A model generated the notes under the pieces. It had not been told where the DNA came from, searched no databases, and was given only the letters and a program-made list of their open reading frames with translations. A program made the position numbers and the translations under genes. Below are positions 1 through 6,582 of a stretch of 26,603 nucleotides of DNA, one piece after another. The DNA comes from CAZAGT01 sp964484515 (GTDB taxonomy: Bacteria > Desulfobacterota > DSM-4660 > Desulfatiglandales > HGW-15): contig CAZAGT010000023.1 in NCBI GenBank assembly GCA_964484515.1, positions 1-26,603 of the forward strand, read 5' to 3'. Every line of letters starts with the position of its first letter. Positions within the stretch are counted from its first letter, which is position 1.

Positions 1-1708
1 CGTTGAAAAGCCTCACCTCGGCATCAATGTCGCCGATGTTGTCCGGCTTGGTGGCGTCATAGAGCAACGGGAACTGCCTGTCGCAGACCGGCACGCTGGA
101 CTTCATGATGGCGCGCCTTTCGTGCCAGGTCGCCACGTACTCCTTGTCCACATAGCCCAGCTCCGGGTTATCCCAACCTTCGTTGGCATTGCGGGCGCCG
201 TAGATCTTGGCCCCGGCCTCGCAGGCCTCACGGTACGAGATGGTCTTGTCTCCGAACCATGTGGGGAAGCCTTTCTTACCGGTTCCCTCGCCGAAGGGGG
301 CCCATTCAGTGACATGTGAGGTGTAGCGCTCCACGTAACCGTGTTGTTGATCGTAAGGGTCACGGCCCTGGGTGGCCCAACCGAGTGCGGAGACGATCCA
401 GACCGGGGACTTGACGTGCTGCAAGTAGCGGCCGTCCCAGTGCGGGGCATAGCCGTGCTTGTGGGTCTTCCAGGCGTAATCCGACAGGCCGAGTTTATCC
501 GCTGCCCGAGAAGTCCCTTCGGCCCAGATATCGCCCTCACCTTCTCGGTAGGCCACCGACCTGATAAACTTGACGGCGAACTCCGGCGGAGCCCCCGCCG
601 AGCGATCGGTCTTCGGATAGACCGCGGGTCCATTTCTGTTCAGCTCCACCTTTTCGCCCAGGATCCTGTCCAACTTGCCCGCCTGTTGGCAATTCTGCCA
701 GAACCAGGCCATGCCGGCGAACATCTCCCAGACGTTCAGCCCGAGCTCGTCACAGAGCTTGTTGAACTCCACCATCCTTTCGACCTTGCTAAAGTCGTTG
801 TCCAGCAGCCAGGCCGAGACAGTGCCGACACAGTAGGCCACGCCTGAGACGGTCCCGTCACCGGTGTACTTCCGTGGAACCTTGCTGTAGTACCTGGGCA
901 GATCATAGAGGGGCTGTGCGCCAGCGGTGCAGCCCGAATAGGCGCAGCTTTGATGCCGGACTCCATAGCGATCCGTGTCCTCCGAGACAGGCCGCTCATG
1001 CTGACCTGCGGGGCAGATCTCCTTCTGGATCTTGATGGCCTCCGCCAGGAGCTTTTCCGGTTTGGCCACTTTCACCTTGACCGTCCCCGGCTTGACCACG
1101 ATGGCCTTGAGGTTTTTGTCCCCCATCACGGCCCCGAAGCCGCCCTGGCCGGCCGCGTTCTCGGATCGGGATTGGATCGTCGCCCAGCGGACCTTGTTCT
1201 CTCCGGCCGGGCCGATACAAACCACGGCCACGTCGTCGCCGTGCTTTCTGGCCAGCGCGCCCTGGGTCGTAAAACTCGTCATGCCCCAGAGGAACTCGCC
1301 ATCCAGGACCTGAACATCCTTTCCGTCCACATAGAGATACTTGGGTTTCGCCGCCTTACCCGTGACCACGATGGCGTCATAGCCGGCCCACTTCAGCTTG
1401 GGACCAAAATCACCACCAAAGCCTGACACCGCGGCCCACGAAATCGGGTACCCCTGCGGAGCGATGCCGATCACCTCCGCCCGGGCGGAAGTGGGGCTCG
1501 GCGTACCGCTGCAAGGTCCGGTGGCAAAGATCAGGGTGTTTTCAGGGCTCCATTCGGTGGTGTTCTCATTGGTCTCGTCCCAGAGGATCTTATAACCCAT
1601 GCCGATGCCGCCGATGTAATCGGGCACGTAGCGCGAGGTATCCAGCTCACTCGTCCTCCCGGTTGAGAGGTCTACTCTAAGAATCTTTCCTACATATCCA
1701 CCGTACAT
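1..1708 (-). CDS. Aldehyde:ferredoxin oxidoreductase (AOR) family tungsten/molybdenum-pterin enzyme, C-terminus cut off by window edge
   Basis: The frame is open for 569 codons from ATG at 1708 to the left edge, so the last part (family about 600-700 aa) is missing. The start is fixed by an AGGAGG site just upstream, inside the end of the polyferredoxin gene; only one base separates that stop from this ATG. Family hallmarks are the N-terminus MYGGYVGKILRVDL, the ATGP segment, and the pterin-binding stretches IGPAGENKVRWA and GGFGAVMGDKNLKAI. Members hold a W or Mo bis-pterin and normally one [4Fe-4S] cluster, and oxidise aldehydes or related substrates. The usual CxxCxxxC motif is not present: the region reads C255-x4-C260 with Ala264 where the third Cys is expected. 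A later Cys542 (PVCDRQFP) fits the fourth ligand. The N-terminus and the Fe-S partner recall the E. coli YdhV/YdhY pair. Substrate is unknown. No signal peptide is visible. Confidence 0.9.
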   Translation of the reverse strand, partial: MYGGYVGKILRVDLSTGRTSELDTSRYVPDYIGGIGMGYKILWDETNENTTEWSPENTLIFATGPCSGTPSPTSARAEVIGIAPQGYPISWAAVSGFGGDFGPKLKWAGYDAIVVTGKAAKPKYLYVDGKDVQVLDGEFLWGMTSFTTQGALARKHGDDVAVVCIGPAGENKVRWATIQSRSENAAGQGGFGAVMGDKNLKAIVVKPGTVKVKVAKPEKLLAEAIKIQKEICPAGQHERPVSEDTDRYGVRHQSCAYSGCTAGAQPLYDLPRYYSKVPRKYTGDGTVSGVAYCVGTVSAWLLDNDFSKVERMVEFNKLCDELGLNVWEMFAGMAWFWQNCQQAGKLDRILGEKVELNRNGPAVYPKTDRSAGAPPEFAVKFIRSVAYREGEGDIWAEGTSRAADKLGLSDYAWKTHKHGYAPHWDGRYLQHVKSPVWIVSALGWATQGRDPYDQQHGYVERYTSHVTEWAPFGEGTGKKGFPTWFGDKTISYREACEAGAKIYGARNANEGWDNPELGYVDKEYVATWHERRAIMKSSVPVCDRQFPLLYDATKPDNIGDIDAEVRLFN

Positions 1709-1709
1709 G

Positions 1710-2294
1710 TCACGCCCTCCTTTCCAGCGTCAGCGCCCCCGTGAGGCATGTCTCAACACAGGCAGGCCCGCCTCTCCTATCCTTGCAGAGGTCACATTTG
1801 ATGGCCTTGTTCATCTCTTGATCGAAATTGACCCGTGAAACCTCGAACGGGCAGGCTTCGACGCACGATCCGCAGCCGATACACTCGGCCCGGTTGATGT
1901 AGCGCACTCCGGTGGCCCTATCGATGGATTGGGCTTTGTCCCTTTTCGGGCAGGCATAGTAGCATTCCGGCTGATCGCACTGCTTGCACAGGAGGGGTTT
2001 TCTGAATCGGAAGCCATAGAGGAAATCATTCTCCTTCCACTTGATTCTCGACAACTGGGGCGCCACCGCACCCTCATGCGCCGTGGCGCAGGCCATCAAA
2101 CATCGGCTGCAAGCCACACACTTCTCCGCATCCCAGGCAATCCGGTCGGACCTGGGTAGGGCCGCTTCCGCTTCCGCCGGCAGCAGGGCGCCGGCCATGG
2201 CACCCCCGACCACACCGGTCGCGACCGCAGCGCCGGCCTTCACAACGAACTGCCTTCGGCTCAGGCCTTGAGACCTTTCCTTCTCTTCAGACAT
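1710..2294 (-). CDS. Tat-exported polyferredoxin with four [4Fe-4S] motifs, partner of the AOR-family enzyme
   Basis: This 194-aa protein should carry electrons to or from the downstream AOR-family enzyme. Residues 12-20 (SRRQFVVKA) plus the hydrophobic stretch to about residue 40 form a twin-arginine signal, ending near AEAEAA. Sixteen cysteines make four cluster motifs: C59-C62-C65-C69, C103-C106-C111-C115, C138-C141-C144-C148 and C167-C170-C179-C183. This is the HybA/DmsB/NrfC-type layout. The start at 2294 is preferred because AAAGGAG lies 8 nt upstream; a start 12 codons earlier would add residues before the Tat signal and lacks a clear site. The pair is almost certainly co-transcribed, with a 1-nt gap. 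The partner has no signal of its own, so the two may be co-exported (hitchhiking), or the Tat-like segment may only act as an anchor. Confidence 0.9.
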   Translation of the reverse strand: MSEEKERSQGLSRRQFVVKAGAAVATGVVGGAMAGALLPAEAEAALPRSDRIAWDAEKCVACSRCLMACATAHEGAVAPQLSRIKWKENDFLYGFRFRKPLLCKQCDQPECYYACPKRDKAQSIDRATGVRYINRAECIGCGSCVEACPFEVSRVNFDQEMNKAIKCDLCKDRRGGPACVETCLTGALTLERRA

Positions 2295-2399
2295 CGCACA
2301 TGCTCCTTTCACGGCTGAGGTTTCTGGCAAATCCTTCGTTTGACCGAACCTTACCGACCATCACCTCCTTCCGGAGAAATTTTGAAGGACTCTCAACAC

Positions 2400-2429
2400 A
2401 AAAAAAGAGACCATGCAATGCATGGCCTC
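2400..2429 (-). terminator. Intrinsic terminator in the leader of the AOR operon
   Basis: On the minus strand, GAGGCCATGCA pairs with TGCATGGTCTC (one A-C mismatch in an 11-bp stem; the tightest pairs open to form the loop), followed by seven T residues (2406-2400). It lies 106 nt before the polyferredoxin ATG, so it would attenuate transcription entering from upstream. Confidence 0.65.
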
Positions 2430-2512
2430 CTTTGCGCGCTGGCGGGCTCGACAATTGCTTATCGAACCTTATCGCCCTGCCTCTCCGCGTGGGACGGACA
2501 GGGTCGGAGGAT

Positions 2513-2573
2513 AAAAAAAGCCGAGAATGCTCAGGTCAGGCGATCGGCATCGGCCCGAGCCGGCGTCCTCGGC
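2513..2573 (-). terminator. Branched terminator-like structure downstream of the SDR gene
   Basis: On the minus strand, GCCGAG (2573-2568) pairs with CTCGGC (2525-2520), directly followed by seven T residues (2519-2513). An inner CTCGGG/CCTGAG helix makes it a multi-helix structure rather than a simple hairpin. It may simply end the SDR transcript, whose stop codon is 134 nt upstream, or be the expression platform of a leader RNA. Confidence 0.5.
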
Positions 2574-2707
2574 AAATATCAAGGCACCTCTTCTGGGAAG
2601 CTTTTCTCTTCAAAAGCACTCCTCATTGCCTATGATTATACCTTTACAAAATCGTTTCCGCGCTTGTCAATGATCTTTTGAGACACTTCCTCTTCTGCTT
2701 GAATACC

Positions 2708-3472
2708 TCATTGCACTGTCCAGCCGCCGTCGACGAAGAGGGTGTGACCCGTGATATAGCTGGCGGCCTCGGAGGCCAAGAAGAGGACCGCTCCGGCGAC
2801 ATCATTCGCGGTCCCGATTCGTCCCAGCGGGAGCTTGCCCAGTAACTGGTTGCGTACGTTCTCATCCTGAAATAGGGCCGTCGTCATCTCCGTCTCGACA
2901 AAACTGGGGGCCACGCCATTGACGTTGATCTTAAACGGGGCCCACTCGAGGGCCCAACACCGGGTGAGTTGCATGACACCCGACTTGCTGGCTCCATAGG
3001 CCGAGAGGTTGGGGCGGGCCACGGCCGAGTTGATCGAGGCGATGTTCACGATCTTACCTCTCCGCTTGGGGATCATGGCCTTTCCGACCTCGCGGCCGCA
3101 AAGGAAGGTCCCCGTCAAATTGACGCTCATCGTCTGCTGCCATTGCTCCAACGTCGTCTCTACGGCCGGCACCCGGTGGACGATACCGGCGTTGTTTACC
3201 AGGATATCGATCTGCCCGAAACTCTCCATGGTCTTCGCCACCATGGCCACGACCTGATCTTCCTGGGTGATATCGGTCGTAACGGCCAGGGCCTCGCTTC
3301 CCACGGCCCTGATCTCGTTGCTGAGGGAGGGAAAATTATCGCTCACACGATCGACGAGGACCACATTCGCACCAGCGCCGGCAAGCACGCGGGCGATGCC
3401 CGCACCGAGGCCGCGGTTCGATCCGGTCACAATCGCCACCTTTCCGTCCAACCGCAGGTTCGGCATATCCAC
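2708..3472 (-). CDS. Classical short-chain dehydrogenase/reductase (SDR)
   Basis: A 254-aa NAD(P)-dependent oxidoreductase of the classical SDR family. The nucleotide-binding motif TGSNRGLG (residues 16-23), NNAG (93-96), and catalytic Ser146, Tyr159 and Lys163 with the standard 13- and 4-residue spacings are all present, so it should be active. The C-terminal FVDGGW is typical of Rossmann SDRs. Overall it resembles gluconate 5-dehydrogenase/KduD-type and 3-oxoacyl reductase-like members; the substrate cannot be read from sequence. The start is a GTG at 3472, because AGGAG sits 7 nt before it. An ATG two codons later would be 13 nt from that site. The gene is divergent from the broken nitroreductase and has terminator-like structures downstream. 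Confidence 0.9.
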   Translation of the reverse strand: MDMPNLRLDGKVAIVTGSNRGLGAGIARVLAGAGANVVLVDRVSDNFPSLSNEIRAVGSEALAVTTDITQEDQVVAMVAKTMESFGQIDILVNNAGIVHRVPAVETTLEQWQQTMSVNLTGTFLCGREVGKAMIPKRRGKIVNIASINSAVARPNLSAYGASKSGVMQLTRCWALEWAPFKINVNGVAPSFVETEMTTALFQDENVRNQLLGKLPLGRIGTANDVAGAVLFLASEAASYITGHTLFVDGGWTVQ

Positions 3473-3536
3473 TATCGTTCTCCTCTCATGGGATTAGAAA
3501 TCGGCCAGTAAGACCCTGCCTTTGTCAGCCGCTTCA

Positions 3537-3565
3537 TTGACAGGTCACGTGTGTGCTGTTATGTC
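3537..3565 (+). promoter_or_regulatory. Candidate sigma70-type promoter for the nitroreductase
   Basis: A perfect TTGACA (3537-3542) is followed by a 17-nt spacer and TATGTC (3560-3565), which is weak but has an extended-minus-10 TG one base before it. It lies about 45 nt upstream of the preferred start of the nitroreductase reading frame. Confidence 0.4.
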
Positions 3566-3611
3566 CGATCCATAGCTCCAGACCATGGGCAGGGGGAACA
3601 TAGGTGTGAAA

Positions 3612-4237
3612 ATGTCTTCGATAAAGCTCCCGCCACCACGCATTGACGGCGAGATCTCGCTGGAGAAGACGATCAAGGCCCGTCGCACGGTGAGAGCCTT
3701 CGACTCGCAGCCATTGACCGTGTCGGCGCTCTCTCAGCTCCTCTGGGCGGCCCAGGGAATCACGTCGGACAGCGGTTTTTACAGGGCCGCCGCCTCCGCC
3801 GGCGCTCTCTATCCAATGGACCTGTATGCCGTGATAGGGACAGACGCTATGAAAGAGCTGGAGGCGGGTGCGTATCAATACGAGCCCCCAGACCACAGCA
3901 TGTCGCTCGTTACTCAAGGGGATCTGCGAGCGGGGCTCGCACGGGCCTCCCTATCGCAGATGTGGATGGCTACGCCGCCCGTAAATCTCGTGATCACGGC
4001 CGAGTACGACCGCATCAGCGTGAAATGAAATATGGTGAGAGGGGCGTGAGATACGCCCTGTTCGAGGCCGGACACATTGCCCAGAACATTTTTCTACAGT
4101 CAGAGGCCCTCGGTCTGGGCGCCGGGATCGTCGGCGCCTTCCATGACAGCGAAGTCATCCGCGTGTTGAAGATACCCCTATCCCACGAACCTCTCCTCAT
4201 TATGCCGGTCGGCTATAAGGCCGTCTCTTCTCCCTGA
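3612..4237 (+). pseudogene. SagB-type nitroreductase-family flavoprotein, broken by a 5-bp tandem duplication
   Basis: The first part reads through a SagB-like N-terminus (TIKARRTVRAF, LLWAAQG, ASAGALYPMDLYAV) and stops at 4026-4028. The remainder (YGERGVRYALFEAGHIAQN, LQSEALGLGAGIVGAF, PLLIMPVGY) continues in another frame to 4237. The break is a direct duplication of GAAAT (4022-4026 and 4027-4031); removing one copy restores a continuous protein of about 206 aa with the expected VKYGERG join. The family binds FMN and uses NAD(P)H; some members oxidise azolines in peptide natural products, but stand-alone copies have unknown roles. The start at 3612 is chosen for AGGTG a few bases upstream; an ATG at 3585 lacks a site. 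The rest of the sequence is well conserved, so the lesion is recent, a slippage variant, or a sequencing or assembly error. Confidence 0.85.
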
Positions 4238-4355
4238 TTCCAAGATGTTGCCAGCAATTGTGCGTGCTCAAGGTTCCTCTGCAATTCGACCGTTTACGAA
4301 TGCCGAAAAAGGAAATTCGAATTACGACGTTCCTTGGAAGAGCTTGCTTTTCGAA

Positions 4356-6449
4356 TCAGATGCCTTGCGTCTCTACTAACCCGATGTCGATTTGAAGGTG
4401 AAACCGCCCGCCTTGGGCTAACTCCAAGGGGATGGCGAACAGCAGGCTGGAGCCCTGGTAGGTCCGTTCGAAGCCCTCTTCGGACTGGGAAACCGTCATC
4501 AGGGGATAAAACCAGGCCGTCACAGGTTGCGAGAAGGTGAAGATGGTTGTCAGTTGGTCAGGTTCGTTTACGAGCTTGAACGTCGTTACGCGCTCTTCGC
4601 TACCCGTCTCGGCCACCTCGCGCCGATGGCCGATCTCAGGGCACGAGTAGTAGCGTCGATCGTCTTGGTCGGAAAAGAGATTCAGGTTGAATTCACAGCC
4701 GGAGAGGCCCACAACAGGCCCCGGACCCAATCCCTCAAGTTCGTAATCCACCTGGAAGCGGGGCTCCTTACCACAGCGCAGTATCTTCTTGAGGGCCAAT
4801 CCAGCCGATCCGACTCGGCCCTCACGGTGAAGCATGACCAGGACCTCCCCGGCAGCCGACCGCACCTGCTCGGCCTGATAGATTCCCTGAATGAAATCAC
4901 CCCGCTCCTCGTATTGGTTCATCGCATAGGCCTCAGGACGAACTCCATAGTCCAAGAAGTGATCCAACAGGGAGGAACGGGTGTACCCGTCAACGACCAA
5001 AAACCGTTCGAGCCCCTCCTCCTTGGCGTGGACGATCTCATGGATCGACTTGACGTCGGCCGATTCTTCCTCCTGTTGCCCTGGTAGCTCCTGCAAACGA
5101 CGATGATAGGTCTCTCTCCTGCGGGTCAGGGTATCGCTTAGATTCAAGGCCCGGGACAGGTGGCAAAGGTCGAATAGGGCGCCGCCGCGCTGTGGATCGA
5201 GCCCCAGGCTCAGACTCGGGGTGCTGATGATGATCTCCTCGGCCCCGTCCTTGTCGAAATCGAGCGTTAGGAGCTGAACGGCCGGCTCTGTCCGTGCCGC
5301 CAGAAGAGCGTGGGCCCGAATCAGGTTCTCGTGGATCGCTCGTCGGAGGTGCCCCATGTAGAGCCCCCCGAACAGGCCGTGCCAGTAAGCGCAATTGCAT
5401 TGCCCGCGCCAAAGGGCCTCTCTGACCTCGGGCTCGTTATCCGTCCGCTCGCTGATAAAGAGCATCTTCTTGTGCATCCGGTTGGACTCGTCGTACTTGA
5501 CCAGAAAGTTGTCCCAGACCCCGCCTCGGACAAAAGGTCGCCACGTATCCCAACGGCCGTCGTTCTTGAGAGACGCGATGATGTCCTCCAGGGTCTCGCC
5601 TTGCTCGGGAGGCAACGCCCACTCCGTCATTTCTTCGTAGGAGGCCGCAGGCAGGTAGACCCGCCCAAGGGATTTGCTATCTTCGACAAAATCGCCGGGC
5701 AGGACGGTCCGCAGCCAATCGGCGTTTTCAGCGATGGTGCCGAAGAAGTGGTTGAGCCAGCCCTGTTGAATGACCCACTCATGAGTGCCAGGCCAGAGAC
5801 CAAATTTTTCGCCGTCGTCACCGTAAACCGCCAGTCCGCGACCCGCCTCGTGCATCCCACGAAGATGACCAATGACGTCTTCCACCGGCCTGAAGGGAAT
5901 GACGTAGCGCATTTCCATGGGGGTGGCCAAAAGACTCATGGTGTGGCCTTCTTTTTCGGTGATATAGCGCCCATAGATTTGGTCGGCGGTAAGGCCCGCA
6001 TAATAGAAATGGGTGTCGTCAACGATCGTATAGGCCATTTCGGTACCTGCAAGAGCACGTGGCAGGTTCGGATCCCAGATCCGCTCCGTCAACCAGAACC
6101 CTCGCGGCCTTCTGCCGAAGCGCTTCAGGATATACTCGTTCATCATCAGGACCTGACCTCGTGCATCCCGCTCAGGGATCGTGGCGAGCAGGGGTTCGAA
6201 GAACCCGCCTGATAAAGGCTCGACCTGCCCCCGCTGGATGAGGCGCGCCAAGAGATCCAGACTATCGGGCCGGTGGTTTTCAAACCATTCCAGCAACGGA
6301 CCTGAGAAGTGAAGGCCGACTTTGACTGAGCCGTGGCTCTCAAGGAGGTCCAGAATGGGGCGATAGCAATTCGCGTGGGCCTTCTCAAAAACGTGGTCGA
6401 AGTTGCCGACCGGTTGGTGACAATGAATAACCATGATGAGGTCGAGCAT
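4356..6449 (-). CDS. GH57 alpha-amylase / 4-alpha-glucanotransferase
   Basis: A 697-aa glycoside hydrolase family 57 protein with the length and layout of Thermococcus litoralis 4-alpha-glucanotransferase and Dictyoglomus AmyA. Conserved regions run in order: HCHQPVGNFD (residues 9-18), GGFFEPLLA (81-89), FWLTERIWDP with the presumed nucleophile Glu122, and YGDDGEKFG with the acid Asp at 211/212. The NCAYWHGLFGG motif follows. The C-terminal half corresponds to the beta-sandwich domains of this subgroup. The enzyme should cleave or transfer alpha-1,4-glucan chains in the cytoplasm, since no signal peptide is visible. AAAGGA lies upstream of ATG 6449. It is the last gene of the glgA-GH57-GH57 group, 133 nt after the previous stop, and fits glycogen or maltodextrin remodelling. 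Hydrolysis versus transglycosylation cannot be decided from sequence. Confidence 0.92.
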   Translation of the reverse strand: MLDLIMVIHCHQPVGNFDHVFEKAHANCYRPILDLLESHGSVKVGLHFSGPLLEWFENHRPDSLDLLARLIQRGQVEPLSGGFFEPLLATIPERDARGQVLMMNEYILKRFGRRPRGFWLTERIWDPNLPRALAGTEMAYTIVDDTHFYYAGLTADQIYGRYITEKEGHTMSLLATPMEMRYVIPFRPVEDVIGHLRGMHEAGRGLAVYGDDGEKFGLWPGTHEWVIQQGWLNHFFGTIAENADWLRTVLPGDFVEDSKSLGRVYLPAASYEEMTEWALPPEQGETLEDIIASLKNDGRWDTWRPFVRGGVWDNFLVKYDESNRMHKKMLFISERTDNEPEVREALWRGQCNCAYWHGLFGGLYMGHLRRAIHENLIRAHALLAARTEPAVQLLTLDFDKDGAEEIIISTPSLSLGLDPQRGGALFDLCHLSRALNLSDTLTRRRETYHRRLQELPGQQEEESADVKSIHEIVHAKEEGLERFLVVDGYTRSSLLDHFLDYGVRPEAYAMNQYEERGDFIQGIYQAEQVRSAAGEVLVMLHREGRVGSAGLALKKILRCGKEPRFQVDYELEGLGPGPVVGLSGCEFNLNLFSDQDDRRYYSCPEIGHRREVAETGSEERVTTFKLVNEPDQLTTIFTFSQPVTAWFYPLMTVSQSEEGFERTYQGSSLLFAIPLELAQGGRFHLQIDIGLVETQGI

Positions 6450-6582
6450 GTTGTCTTTCCTTTTATCATCAACTCGGCACAGTCAGCCGGAATGATGGGG
6501 AGAACGCCTTTTCAATGTCTTGCAGCGCCACCACATGCGTCTCAACGAAAAGGTATTGGGTGGATCGAACGCGTTTTACGCC

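Larger units (their letters stand above)
2295..2640 (-). promoter_or_regulatory. Long structured 5' leader of the polyferredoxin/AOR operon, possible cis-regulatory RNA
   Basis: This stretch has no credible gene. Reading the minus strand, a TATAAT (2640-2635) follows the SDR gene; TTGACA lies 24 nt before it, which is too far for a normal promoter. Next come a terminator-like structure (2573-2513), a nested hairpin (CCCTG/CAGGG enclosing TCCG/CGGA, about 2501-2471), and a helix GGTTCGA/TCGAGCC with a 10-nt loop closed by GGCG/CGCC (about 2475-2440). A second terminator (2429-2400) and an 11-nt perfect anti-Shine-Dalgarno complement (2370-2360) follow. Such leaders often hold metal or cofactor riboswitches, but I cannot match a known class by eye. 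Confidence 0.45.

Noticed and set aside
103..1595. Several 65-176 codon frames overlapping the AOR-family gene
   Set aside because: They are arginine/proline/serine-rich out-of-frame or opposite-strand readings of the clearly conserved AOR-family frame.
2400..2435. Cyclic-di-GMP (GEMM) riboswitch suggested by GCGCAAAGGAGGCC on the minus strand
   Set aside because: Only a short GCAAAG-like string matches; the two-helix GEMM architecture and tetraloop receptor are absent, and the stretch is better explained as a terminator stem.
2295..2640. Known molybdenum/tungsten cofactor riboswitch in the AOR leader
   Set aside because: The context fits, but I could not align the conserved Moco RNA core by eye. 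I kept it as an unclassified structured leader.
4022..4035. Programmed ribosomal frameshift in the nitroreductase
   Set aside because: There is no typical slippery heptamer with a downstream structure, and the shift is explained exactly by a 5-bp duplication, which programmed -1 or +1 shifting would not produce.
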